15,205 bases of DNA, from positions 1 to 15,205 of the forward strand of contig JABUSD010000006.1 in NCBI GenBank assembly GCA_021442845.1, given 5' to 3'. Both the position numbers and the translations under genes were made by a program. Position 1 is the stretch's first letter. Every line of letters begins with the position of its first letter. Source of the DNA: Holdemanella sp. (GTDB taxonomy: Bacteria; Bacillota_I; Bacilli_A; Erysipelotrichales; Erysipelotrichaceae). Of the stretch, positions 1 through 7,479 are shown in pieces. The notes beneath the pieces were generated by a model, which worked only from the letters and a program-made list of their open reading frames with translations, was not told the origin of the DNA and ran no database searches.

Positions 1-750
1 GGAGCAACAAAAGGTGGCGTTGGAAAGACAACGACAGCTATCAATTTATCAAGTGGATTATCCTATCTACAGAAAAAAGTTTTACTGGTTGATTTTGATT
101 CACAGGGAAATGCAACGAATGGATTGTCTGCATTGAAAGATAAAAACAATCCTACCGTTTATTCTGTAATTATGGAAGGCTATCCGATTCAAGATGCGAT
201 TATCCATAAGGATAAGCCAAATTTAGATATATTGCCATCAGGTATACATTTAGCTGGAGCAGATTTAGAAATGGATAAGCTGGGAAATGGCAAAGAAGAA
301 TTGTTAAAAAACGCATTGGAACCAATCCGTGATTTATATGACTATATTATCATCGATTGTCCACCTTCACTTGGATTGTTAAATACAAATGCATTGACAG
401 CAGCGGATAGTGTACTTATTCCGGTTCAATGTGAATATTATGCATTGGAAGGAGTTACACAATTATTAATGACAATTCGTCTTGTCCAGAAAACAAGCAA
501 TCCATCGTTGAAGATTGAAGGAATCCTGATGACGATGTTTGATATTCGTACGCGATTAAGTGTAGAAGTGTCCCAGGATGTTCGTCAGACATTTGGAAAG
601 CTTGTTTACCAGAATTCAATTCCTCAGAATGTAAAGCTAGCGGAAGCTCCATCACGTAATCAATCTATCTTTGAATATGATGATAAGAGTAGCGGTGCAA
701 AAGCATATGGTGATTTTACAAAGGAATTCTTAAAGAGAAATGAGGGATAG
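1..750 (+). CDS. parA: ParA/Soj chromosome-partitioning ATPase (5' end missing)
   Basis: This is a P-loop ATPase of the ParA/Soj/MinD group. It binds DNA non-specifically in its ATP-bound dimer form and works with ParB to segregate the chromosomal origin. The reading frame is open from base 1, so the start lies outside the window; about the first 8-12 residues are probably missing. The visible protein has 249 residues. Its first residues carry the deviant Walker A motif KGGVGKTT, followed by VLLVDFDSQGN (Walker A'/switch I region) and YIIIDCPPSLGLL (Walker B). The C-terminal part has the AEAPSRNQSI segment typical of chromosomal Soj proteins. A TTG at 124 could be mistaken for a start, but that would remove the P-loop. 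The gene ends 2 bases before parB, so the two form an operon. Confidence is high for family and role; that it is chromosomal rather than plasmid-borne is inferred from the neighbours. Confidence 0.95.
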   Translation, partial: GATKGGVGKTTTAINLSSGLSYLQKKVLLVDFDSQGNATNGLSALKDKNNPTVYSVIMEGYPIQDAIIHKDKPNLDILPSGIHLAGADLEMDKLGNGKEELLKNALEPIRDLYDYIIIDCPPSLGLLNTNALTAADSVLIPVQCEYYALEGVTQLLMTIRLVQKTSNPSLKIEGILMTMFDIRTRLSVEVSQDVRQTFGKLVYQNSIPQNVKLAEAPSRNQSIFEYDDKSSGAKAYGDFTKEFLKRNEG

Positions 751-752
751 TC

Positions 753-1628
753 ATGGCAAATAAAAGACTAGGCAAAGGAATCAGTTCTATATTTGGTCAG
801 GATGTTTCCAAAATGCTGGAAGATATTCAAAATGGTGAGGTCGAAACAGAACAACAACAGCAGTTAAAGATTCTAGTGGATGATATTCGTCCAAATCCTT
901 ATCAGCCTCGTAAGATTTTTGATGAAGCATCTTTGAAAGAATTGAGTGAATCCATCTCTCAGCATGGTGTTTTTACGCCAATTCTTGTAAAGAAGAGCAT
1001 CATGGGATATGACCTGATTGCTGGTGAGCGTAGACTTAGAGCCAGCAAACTTGCAGGATTAAAGGAAATTCCAGCTATTGTGGTTGAAATGAATGACCAG
1101 GAGATGATGGAGATTGCCCTTCTTGAAAATATCCAGAGAGAAAATCTGAACGGAATTGAAGAAGCGAAAGCATACGAACAGATGCTTCAGAATCTGAATT
1201 ATACCCAAGAACAGCTAGCACATCGTGTAGGCAAATCTAGAGAACATATCACAAATACACTTCGCTTATTGAAACTTCCTGATGATGTACAGGAAATGGT
1301 CATCAACAAAGAACTATCGATGGGTCATGTTCGTGCTCTTCTTGGATTAAAGGAAGAAGATAAGATTCGCAAGGTTGCTAGACAGGCAATTGAGCAGGGA
1401 TTATCCGTTCGTAAAGTAGAACAGTTAGTAAAGGATTTAAACAATCCAAAACAGACTGAGGATAAACCGATTGAAAATCTTTACGCAAAAGCGGCAAAGG
1501 AAAAACTAGAAGAGTACTTTCAGACTGGATGTACAATCAAGACGCATTCTATTTCCATTCACTATGAAGATGAAGAGGATTTAAACCGCATTCTTGAAAA
1601 GTTAGGTTTGATTGAAGAAATGGAATAA
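753..1628 (+). CDS. parB: ParB/Spo0J chromosome-partitioning protein
   Basis: The 291-residue protein is a ParB/Spo0J DNA-binding CTPase that loads at parS sites, slides as a clamp and stimulates ParA. The N-terminal LGKGISSIF segment is the usual ParA-contacting peptide. The ParB N-terminal domain follows, with IRPNPYQPRK near residues 45-54, the CTP-binding motif GERRLR at 91-96 and ENIQRENL at 125-132. A helix-turn-helix (YTQEQLAHRVGKSREHI) covers about 150-166, and a dimerisation region lies at the C-terminus. A GAGGGA ribosome binding site at 741-746, inside the end of parA, precedes the ATG. Length is normal for the family. I found no convincing parS site in the window, so its targets must lie elsewhere. 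It could be the nucleoid-occlusion paralogue Noc, but the direct pairing with parA favours ParB. Confidence 0.95.
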   Translation: MANKRLGKGISSIFGQDVSKMLEDIQNGEVETEQQQQLKILVDDIRPNPYQPRKIFDEASLKELSESISQHGVFTPILVKKSIMGYDLIAGERRLRASKLAGLKEIPAIVVEMNDQEMMEIALLENIQRENLNGIEEAKAYEQMLQNLNYTQEQLAHRVGKSREHITNTLRLLKLPDDVQEMVINKELSMGHVRALLGLKEEDKIRKVARQAIEQGLSVRKVEQLVKDLNNPKQTEDKPIENLYAKAAKEKLEEYFQTGCTIKTHSISIHYEDEEDLNRILEKLGLIEEME

Positions 1629-1632
1629 TTAA

Positions 1633-2811
1633 ATGAACTATAGAAAAGATAAATATGGAAATGATATTTCCATTCTAGGATATGGATGCATGCGTTTTAC
1701 GCAGAGTGCAGGAAAGCCGGATATGTTGAAAGCGGAAAAGGAGATTATGGAAGCGTATCGTGCAGGCGTAAACTACTATGATACAGCCTATATTTATCCT
1801 GGAAGCGAAGCCTGTCTTGGTGAGATTCTAGAAAGAAATAACATTCGTGATAAAGTAAATATTGCCACAAAACTGCCTCATTACTTAGTGAAGAGTAAAG
1901 AGAATATGGAAAAGTATTTCCAGGAGGAATTAAAAAGACTTCGTACCGATTATATTGATTACTATCTGATGCATATGTTAACGGATGTGAAGACATGGAA
2001 GCGACTTCGGGATTTAGGAATTCTTGAGTGGCTGGAAGAAAAGAAGGCAAATAAACAGATTCGTCAGATTGGATTCTCCTATCATGGCAATACTGACACT
2101 TTTATACAATTGATTGATTCCTATGATTGGGATTTCTGTCAGATTCAATACAATTATATGGATGAAAATTCCCAGGCAGGAAGAAAAGGTCTGCAATATG
2201 CAAATTCAAAAGGCATTCCAGTTGTGATTATGGAGCCACTTCGAGGTGGAAAGCTGGTTAGCCGTTTGCCACAGCAGGCAATCAATCTATTTAATAGCTA
2301 TCCTAAAAAATATACACCTGCTGGATGGGCTTTTCGATGGCTATGGAATCAGCCAGAGGTTACCTGTGTACTATCCGGTATGAATTCTATAGAAATGGTT
2401 AAGGAAAATGTGCAGAGTGCAAGTACTGCTTTTGTAGGCGATTTTAAGGAATCAGAAGAAAAACTATTAAAAGAGGTTGTATCAATCATCAACGCTAAGA
2501 TGAAAGTAGGTTGTACTGGATGCCGTTATTGCATGCCATGTCCTAAAGGGGTTGATATACCAGGTACATTTGCTGCATATAACCGTCGTTATTCTGAAGG
2601 CTATAAAGCTTCTATGATTGAATATGTTATGAATACAGCCCTTCGTAAAGATTCGACAGCCGCATCCAACTGTATTGGCTGTGGTAAATGCGAGATGCAT
2701 TGTCCACAACATATTGAGATTCGCAAGGAATTAAAGAATGCCTGTAAAGTAATGGAAGGACCTGTTTATAAAATAGCCAGAAAAGTTATTTTATTGTTTA
2801 GAGCGTATTAG
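1633..2811 (+). CDS. Aldo/keto reductase with C-terminal Fe-S (ferredoxin-like) domain
   Basis: This 392-residue fusion has an NAD(P)H-dependent aldo/keto reductase barrel followed by an iron-sulfur domain. The expected AKR catalytic residues are visible: D50 and Y55 in the DTAYIYPGSE segment, K80 in IATKLP and H114 in YLMH. The C-terminal domain holds two cysteine clusters, C294/C297/C300/C303 followed by proline and C347/C350/C353/C357 followed by proline, which look like two [4Fe-4S] sites. This architecture is common in gut anaerobes and suggests electron exchange with ferredoxin, but the substrate is unknown. The gene starts 4 bases after parB and has only a weak GGA as ribosome binding site, so it is probably read with parAB. 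The run is closed by a terminator overlapping the stop codon. Family confidence is high, function low. Confidence 0.9.
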   Translation: MNYRKDKYGNDISILGYGCMRFTQSAGKPDMLKAEKEIMEAYRAGVNYYDTAYIYPGSEACLGEILERNNIRDKVNIATKLPHYLVKSKENMEKYFQEELKRLRTDYIDYYLMHMLTDVKTWKRLRDLGILEWLEEKKANKQIRQIGFSYHGNTDTFIQLIDSYDWDFCQIQYNYMDENSQAGRKGLQYANSKGIPVVIMEPLRGGKLVSRLPQQAINLFNSYPKKYTPAGWAFRWLWNQPEVTCVLSGMNSIEMVKENVQSASTAFVGDFKESEEKLLKEVVSIINAKMKVGCTGCRYCMPCPKGVDIPGTFAAYNRRYSEGYKASMIEYVMNTALRKDSTAASNCIGCGKCEMHCPQHIEIRKELKNACKVMEGPVYKIARKVILLFRAY

Positions 2812-2840
2812 AGATGTCTATATACATCTCTTTTTCTTTT
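2810..2840 (+). terminator. Rho-independent terminator after the aldo/keto reductase
   Basis: An 8-bp stem, AGAGATGT (2810-2817) with ACATCTCT (2824-2831), and a 6-base loop are followed by a T-rich tract. It begins inside the TAG stop codon and ends the parAB-reductase transcript just before the MATE gene. Confidence 0.85.
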
Positions 2841-2849
2841 TGATAGAAT
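2841..2849 (+). promoter_or_regulatory. Extended -10 promoter element (TGATAGAAT) of the MATE gene
   Basis: TGA plus TAGAAT forms an extended -10 element, and no good -35 box is visible. The hexamer ends 6 bases before the ATG at 2856, so the predicted transcription start falls on or next to the start codon. The same 12-mer TTTTGATAGAAT recurs at 12919-12930 before the coiled-coil gene. Confidence 0.55.
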
Positions 2850-2855
2850 TTCAAC

Positions 2856-4226
2856 ATGAAACGCTTAATTGGAGATCAGAATTTTTATAGAAAGATTATG
2901 ATGATTGCCTTTCCTATCATTGTTCAGAATGGAATCACAAATTTTGTAGGGATGTTAGACAATATTATGGTAGGACAGGTTGGTACAATACAGATGAGTG
3001 CTGTGTCCATCTCAAATCAGTTGATTTTTGTCTATAACCTATGTATATTTGGGGCTTTATCAGGGGCTGGTATTTTTACGGCTCAGTATTTTGGAAATAG
3101 GGATAAAGAAGGGATCCAGTATTCTTTTCGTTATAAATGGATGATTTCTCTTGTTGTTACAATTCTTGGATTGTGTATATTTTTACTGTTTGGAAATGCA
3201 TTGATTGGCTTCTATCTGAATGGAGAAGGAAATATAAAAGACACCTTGTTCTATGGAAAGCAGTATTTAAATATCATGATGGTAGGAATCCCATTCTTTA
3301 TGGTATCGCAGATTTATTCAGATACATTAAGAGAGACATCCAATTCCGTTGTACCAATGAAGTCAGGATTGATTGCGGTTGCGGTAAATCTTGTAGGAAA
3401 TTATATACTCATCTATGGAAAATTTGGTTTACCCGCTCTTGGTTCAGCAGGGGCTGCCTTTGCGACAGTTCTATCCAGATTTGTAGAAATGGTATGTAAT
3501 GTATCTTGGACGCATAGACATAGAGAAGAATGCTTCTTTATGGATGGGATGTATAAAACCTTTAAAATTCCATTTTCTTTATTAAAGACATATTTTATTA
3601 CAGGATTTCCGCTTCTTTTAAATGAAACGATGTGGGCGGCTGGTCTTGCGATGTTGACACAGTGTTATTCCACAAGAGGATTGGATGTAGTGGCAAGCCT
3701 AAATATTTCGAATACCATTACAAATGTATCAGGAACGGTATTTATTGCGATGGGAATCTCAGTTGGTATTCTTGTTGGACAGCTATTAGGAGCACAACAG
3801 ATAGAACAGGCTAGGGATACAGTTGTGAAATCATGTGCTTTTTCTATTTTTGTATGTTTTGGAATCATGATTGTTATGTTCTTTGTAGCTCCTATCTTTC
3901 CAAAAATATATAACACAAAGCCAGAAATACAGTCTCTTTCAACAAAGATTATCCTTTTATCCACCTTGTTTATGCCATTGCAGTCTTATATCAACTGTGT
4001 TTATTTTGTGATGCGTGCAGGTGGAAAAACTTTTGTGACATTTCTGTTTGATAGTGCTTATGTATGGGCTATTAGCGTACCCGCAGCTTTTATTATCAGT
4101 CGCTATACAACCCTTCCTGTTCAAATGATATATCTTGTTGTACAGCTTTTGGATATCATTAAAGTAATTGTTGGTTCTATATTGATTAAAAAAGGGATAT
4201 GGATTCAAACATTATTAAGAGAATAA
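2856..4226 (+). CDS. MATE-family multidrug/Na+(H+) antiporter
   Basis: The 456-residue polytopic membrane protein belongs to the MATE family of cation-coupled exporters of drugs and small organic molecules. The start LIGDQNFYRKIMMIAFPIIVQNG and the nearby MLDNIMVGQ are typical of the first helices of NorM/DinF-like proteins. Two repeated MatE halves can be followed, with hydrophobic segments throughout consistent with about 12 membrane helices. The substrate cannot be told from the sequence. The start is forced: an in-frame TAG at 2844-2846 lies upstream, and only three non-start codons separate it from the ATG. There is no Shine-Dalgarno sequence, and a -10 element sits 6 bases upstream, so the mRNA may be leaderless. 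The gene is monocistronic, lying between a terminator and a bidirectional terminator. Confidence 0.9.
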   Translation: MKRLIGDQNFYRKIMMIAFPIIVQNGITNFVGMLDNIMVGQVGTIQMSAVSISNQLIFVYNLCIFGALSGAGIFTAQYFGNRDKEGIQYSFRYKWMISLVVTILGLCIFLLFGNALIGFYLNGEGNIKDTLFYGKQYLNIMMVGIPFFMVSQIYSDTLRETSNSVVPMKSGLIAVAVNLVGNYILIYGKFGLPALGSAGAAFATVLSRFVEMVCNVSWTHRHREECFFMDGMYKTFKIPFSLLKTYFITGFPLLLNETMWAAGLAMLTQCYSTRGLDVVASLNISNTITNVSGTVFIAMGISVGILVGQLLGAQQIEQARDTVVKSCAFSIFVCFGIMIVMFFVAPIFPKIYNTKPEIQSLSTKIILLSTLFMPLQSYINCVYFVMRAGGKTFVTFLFDSAYVWAISVPAAFIISRYTTLPVQMIYLVVQLLDIIKVIVGSILIKKGIWIQTLLRE

Positions 4227-4255
4227 AAAAACAGTTTGCAGGAACTGTTTTCTTT
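4227..4255. terminator. Bidirectional terminator between the MATE gene and the convergent gene
   Basis: A 9-bp stem, AAAACAGTT (4228-4236) with AACTGTTTT (4243-4251), has the loop TGCAGG. It is followed by a T-rich stretch on the plus strand and, through the A-run before it, a T-run on the minus strand. It lies between the two convergent stop codons. Confidence 0.8.
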
Positions 4256-4862
4256 ATGCCAATTTCTCAATGTTTAACAATGCGTTTTCTTCAAATAATA
4301 GATATTTTAAGCTTTCCAATTCTTCAATGGATATGAAGTCAAATTCGGCTTTGTTCAATAAAGTATAGACTTGTTGAAGGGCCATTTTATGATCATACCA
4401 GCTATCCAATGTACCAATTCCATTATTAATTAAAGTCTGGATTGTTTCTTCCTTCATCAATGGAAACAGATAGGATTGTAATGTAGTCATATTCGGATTG
4501 TTGAATCCAGGAAGCTGTAATACATCACGATAGATAGAATAATGATTGGTACGTAACATAGAAAGGAATGCCTTTGCATAGAATAATACCGAAGCACTAT
4601 AATCAGCATCGCTTATATCTTCATAGTATTGTTCTAAATCGCTTGCACTTTCTAAACAGTCTAATACCTTTCCATTTAAATGGTTGTATTCTTCTTCGTT
4701 AATATCTAAATATTCATAGAATGTGGTTTCCTCTTGTACAGGTGCTGTTTTCATCTGGTCCATCATGGATTGAGCATAATCATTTATTTTCTCTTTTTCT
4801 TCAGGAGACATGTTTGCCATCATGTTCTGTATTGCACTAAAATCAATATCACTAAATTTCAT
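4254..4862 (-). CDS. Uncharacterised 202-residue acidic protein
   Basis: I do not recognise this protein. It is acidic, apparently all-helical, and has no signal peptide or membrane segment, so it is probably cytoplasmic. The N-terminal 40 residues are methionine-rich and amphipathic (QNMMANMSPEEKEKIN, then QSMMDQM). A tyrosine- and glutamate-rich middle follows, and the C-terminal half is leucine-rich helix. An ATG 75 bases further upstream (4937) would add a 25-residue extension, but AGAGGA (complement of 4868-4873) sits 5 bases before the ATG at 4862 and supports the shorter form. It is divergent from glmS and convergent with the MATE gene, so it is transcribed alone. A TPR-like or helical adaptor role is possible but not shown. 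Confidence 0.75.
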   Translation of the reverse strand: MKFSDIDFSAIQNMMANMSPEEKEKINDYAQSMMDQMKTAPVQEETTFYEYLDINEEEYNHLNGKVLDCLESASDLEQYYEDISDADYSASVLFYAKAFLSMLRTNHYSIYRDVLQLPGFNNPNMTTLQSYLFPLMKEETIQTLINNGIGTLDSWYDHKMALQQVYTLLNKAEFDFISIEELESLKYLLFEENALLNIEKLA

Positions 4863-4880
4863 ATTCGTCCTCTTTTCCTG

Positions 4881-4886
4881 ATTATA
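4881..4886 (-). promoter_or_regulatory. -10 element for the uncharacterised gene
   Basis: A perfect TATAAT on the minus strand lies about 18 bases before the start codon, with the ribosome binding site between them. No strong -35 box is visible. It is back-to-back with the glmS promoter. Confidence 0.45.
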
Positions 4887-4898
4887 GTAACATGGATT

Positions 4899-4926
4899 TT
4901 GATAAATGAATAGAACAGTGTATAAT
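4899..4926 (+). promoter_or_regulatory. glmS promoter (TTGATA-N16-TATAAT)
   Basis: The -35 box is TTGATA (4899-4904) and the -10 box is a perfect TATAAT (4921-4926), 16 bases apart. This is a SigA-type promoter. The predicted transcript starts near 4933, about 22 bases before the ribozyme cleavage site. Confidence 0.75.
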
Positions 4927-4952
4927 AAAACGGTCATGAAGCAAACGTAAAT

Positions 4953-5095
4953 ATAGCGCCAGGACTTATTTATAAGTTGACGAGGACTGGGTTTTTCGAA
5001 AGATTCGGCGGGTGATCCAGAGGTTGGTACGACCTATAAAGAAGGGACAAAAACATTCCGTGAGGAGTGAACAGAACCCTTTGGGTATCCTTCAT
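4953..5095 (+). ncRNA. glmS_ribozyme: glmS ribozyme-riboswitch (glucosamine-6-phosphate activated)
   Basis: The 5' leader of glmS contains a self-cleaving ribozyme that uses glucosamine-6-phosphate as cofactor. Conserved segments appear in the right order: AGCGCCAGGAC, a P1 hairpin (ACTTA/TAAGT, 4964-4977), GTTGACGAGG, a TCGAAAGATTCGGCGGG core and a CTGG/CCAG helix (4987-4990 with 5017-5020). Cleavage is expected between A4955 and G4956. The 3' part has the AGGTTG/CGACCT hairpin (5021-5035), a helix AAGGG (5042-5046) with CCCTT (5077-5081), and inside it CATTCC-GTGA-GGAGTG (5054-5069). In Bacillus subtilis, cleavage leaves a 5'-hydroxyl mRNA that RNase J degrades, so the product represses its own synthesis. 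The exact 3' limit is approximate. Confidence 0.93.
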
Positions 5096-5119
5096 GACAG
5101 AAATGGAGGAAAATTTTTT

Positions 5120-6955
5120 ATGTGCGGAATCGTAGGATACGTGGGGACAAGACAGGCAGCCCCTATCCTTTTAGACGGCTTATCAAAGCTGGAGTACAGA
5201 GGATACGATAGTGCTGGACTTGCTGTCCGTGATGGTGATACCTTGCCACAGGTAGTTAAGGCAAAAGGAAGATTAAAGAAATTAAGTGAAAAGACAGATG
5301 GTGGAAACACATTGGTGGGTACAACAGGGATTGGTCATACACGATGGGCAACGCATGGTGAACCAAGTGTTGTCAATGCACATCCCCATGTGTCAGGCGA
5401 TTATGAAAATGAAGAAAACAGTGTAGTAGGGGTTCATAATGGAATCATTGAAAACTACATGGAATTAAAGGAAAAACTAGTTCGTAATGGTTATACATTC
5501 TATAGCCAGACAGATACAGAAGTTGCGATTAAACTGATTGATTACTATTACAGCAAATATCATAAACCACATTCAGCTATCAGCAAGGCTATGATTCGTA
5601 TTCGCGGATCCTATGCCTTAGAAGTTATGTTTAAAGATTATGCAGATGAAATCTGGGTTGCAAGAAAAGATTCTCCTATGATTATTGGGGTAAAAGAAGA
5701 AGAAACATTTATCGCATCGGATGTACCTGCCATCTTAAAACATACAAATCAGGTATATTATATTGGAAATATGGAAATTGCCTGTGTAAAAGCAGGAGAT
5801 GTTTCTTTCTATAATATTGACGAATATGCATTGGAAAAAGAATTGGTTGAGATTAAATTCAGTGCAGAAGCTGCTGAAAAAGGTGGATATGAGCACTTCA
5901 TGATGAAGGAAATCCATGAACAGCCTACTGCGGTAGAAAATACATTGAATAGTCTGATTCAAAACGATGAAATCAAATTAGAAGTAACGGATGAAGATTT
6001 GATGAATGCTGATTCGATTACTATCGTTGCTTGTGGAAGTGCATACCACGTGGGAATGGTAGGACAATATGTCATTGAAGATCTTGCTAAAGTTCCTGTT
6101 CGTGTTGAATTAGCCAGTGAATATCGATATCGTAAACCATTGACATCAAAGAATCAGCTTGTGATCATCATTTCCCAAAGTGGCGAAACAGCAGATACAT
6201 TAGCAGCCTTACGACTTGCGAAGGAATGTGGTGTAAAGACATTAGGAATTGTCAATGTTGTAGGAAGTTCTATTGCCAGAGAAGCGGATTCTGTCCTTTA
6301 TACATTAGCAGGACCAGAAATCTCAGTGGCAACCACAAAAGCATTCAGTGCCCAACTGATTGCGATTTATGTATTAGCGCTTAAACTAGGACAGATAAAA
6401 GGCCAGATAGAGGATATAAAACCATATGTTGAGGAATTGAAACAGATTCCATCCAAAATTCAGAAAATACTAGATGATAAGGAAAGAATCCAATGGTTCG
6501 CATCCAAATATGCCAATGCCAAAGATGTATTCTTCATTGGTAGAGGTGTTGATTATGCGATTTCTCTAGAAGGATCTTTAAAGTTAAAAGAAGTCAGCTA
6601 TATACATTCCGAAGCTCATGCAGCTGGTGAATTGAAACATGGAACGATTTCCCTTGTGGAAGAGAACATTCTTGTCATTGGTGTGGTAACACAGAAAGGT
6701 CTGTTTGAAAAGACACTCAGCAACATGGTTGAATGCAAGGCAAGAGGTGCATATCTAATGGGTGTTACGACATATGGACACTATTCTATTGAAGATTCAG
6801 TTAACTTTGTGACATATGTTCCTAAAACAGATGAACATTTCACTTCTAGTCTAGCGGTTATTCCACTTCAGCTGCTTGGATATTATGTATCGTGTGCAAA
6901 AGGACTGGATGTAGACAAACCGAGAAATCTTGCCAAATCAGTAACGGTTGAATAA
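5120..6955 (+). CDS. glmS: Glutamine-fructose-6-phosphate aminotransferase (isomerizing)
   Basis: GlmS converts fructose-6-phosphate and glutamine to glucosamine-6-phosphate and glutamate, the first committed step to UDP-GlcNAc for peptidoglycan. The protein has 611 residues, normal for the family. After removal of Met1, C2 of MCGIVGYVG is the N-terminal nucleophile of the class II glutamine amidotransferase domain, with HTRWATHG at 73-80 and HNGIIEN at 106-112. Two SIS sugar-isomerase domains follow, with CGSAYH near 305-310 and SQSGETADT near 352-360, and the protein ends with the usual KPRNLAKSVTVE. A longer frame opens at 5012, but that start lies inside the ribozyme and would bury the nucleophile. 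GGAGGA at 5105-5110 lies 9 bases before the ATG at 5120. Control is by the upstream ribozyme. Confidence 0.97.
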   Translation: MCGIVGYVGTRQAAPILLDGLSKLEYRGYDSAGLAVRDGDTLPQVVKAKGRLKKLSEKTDGGNTLVGTTGIGHTRWATHGEPSVVNAHPHVSGDYENEENSVVGVHNGIIENYMELKEKLVRNGYTFYSQTDTEVAIKLIDYYYSKYHKPHSAISKAMIRIRGSYALEVMFKDYADEIWVARKDSPMIIGVKEEETFIASDVPAILKHTNQVYYIGNMEIACVKAGDVSFYNIDEYALEKELVEIKFSAEAAEKGGYEHFMMKEIHEQPTAVENTLNSLIQNDEIKLEVTDEDLMNADSITIVACGSAYHVGMVGQYVIEDLAKVPVRVELASEYRYRKPLTSKNQLVIIISQSGETADTLAALRLAKECGVKTLGIVNVVGSSIAREADSVLYTLAGPEISVATTKAFSAQLIAIYVLALKLGQIKGQIEDIKPYVEELKQIPSKIQKILDDKERIQWFASKYANAKDVFFIGRGVDYAISLEGSLKLKEVSYIHSEAHAAGELKHGTISLVEENILVIGVVTQKGLFEKTLSNMVECKARGAYLMGVTTYGHYSIEDSVNFVTYVPKTDEHFTSSLAVIPLQLLGYYVSCAKGLDVDKPRNLAKSVTVE

Positions 6956-6977
6956 GGTAGCAAATGCTGCCTTTTTT
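6955..6977 (+). terminator. Rho-independent terminator after glmS
   Basis: GGTAGC (6956-6961), an AAAT loop and GCTGCC (6966-6971) form a 6-bp stem followed by six T residues. It separates glmS from the EIIB-like genes. Confidence 0.85.
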
Positions 6978-7039
6978 AGTATCCTACTTTTCTAATAGAT
7001 AAATATACGATAAAATTTTAGTAAGCAGGAGGAATGCAT

Positions 7040-7465
7040 ATGTTGAAGATATTAGTTTGTTGCGCAGGAGGACTATCCAGTTCATTTCTAGCACGTAATC
7101 TAAAAAAAGGCGTTATAGAAGCAGGGCTTCAGGATGAGGTTAGTGTTGATTTTCATGGATTCCAGGGATCACATGATATTGCCGATCAATATGACATCAT
7201 GATGTTGTGTCCCCATTTACGCTTTCAGATTCAAGGCTTTATCGACCAGCATGAGAAAAAATATCACAGCAAATTAGAAAATACGGCTATTTATGTCATT
7301 CCTGCTCAGATGTATGGTTTGATGCAGGTAAAGGAATTATATGAAGATGCCAAAGGAATTGTTGAAATCTTTAAAAAAGAAGGCGGTCATCCAACCTGCT
7401 TTCCAGGTGAAGAGGATGCTGGAAAGATAAGACGTAATAAAGCATATTATCACGTTCATAAGTAA
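7040..7465 (+). CDS. PTS lactose-type EIIB-like protein, copy 1 of 3
   Basis: This 141-residue protein resembles the phosphocarrier EIIB domain of the lactose/cellobiose PTS family. The segment ILVCCAGGLSSSFLARNL matches the phosphocysteine loop of lactose EIIB (CAGGGTSGLLANAL), making C8 the likely phosphorylated residue. The equivalent of the GPQ/SPQ turn is CPH (C57-H59). Residues 79-101 (ENTAIYVIPAQMYGLM core) and the tail 115-137 (GGHPT, FPGEEDAGKI, RNKAYY) are nearly invariant among the three copies. The tail is not part of a normal EIIB of about 100 residues. An ATG at 7034 lies only 1 base from the AGGAGG (7027-7032), whereas the ATG at 7040 has a 7-base spacing and matches the other copies. 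By hand count it is about 83% identical to copy 2 and 75% to copy 3. Only weak -10-like sequence (TAAAAT, 7011-7016) is seen upstream. A sugar-transport role is unproven, as no EIIA or EIIC is present. Confidence 0.85.
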   Translation: MLKILVCCAGGLSSSFLARNLKKGVIEAGLQDEVSVDFHGFQGSHDIADQYDIMMLCPHLRFQIQGFIDQHEKKYHSKLENTAIYVIPAQMYGLMQVKELYEDAKGIVEIFKKEGGHPTCFPGEEDAGKIRRNKAYYHVHK

Positions 7466-7479
7466 AGCGAGGAATATAT

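Noticed and set aside
3137..3814. Other-frame open frames inside the MATE gene
   Set aside because: Cysteine/tryptophan-rich translations with no homology or ribosome binding site; they overlap a well-supported gene.
3956..3964. TTATCCACC, one mismatch from a DnaA box
   Set aside because: It is isolated and inside the MATE gene; there is no cluster of boxes or AT-rich unwinding element to suggest an origin.
5012..5119. Upstream extension of glmS (36 extra residues)
   Set aside because: It overlaps the ribozyme, has no matching family sequence, and would bury the Cys2 nucleophile; the ribosome binding site supports 5120.
6044..6056. CCACGTGGG resembling the centre of a parS site
   Set aside because: Only the CACGTG core matches; the flanking TGTTT/AAACA arms are absent, and it lies in the conserved CGSAYHVG codons of glmS.
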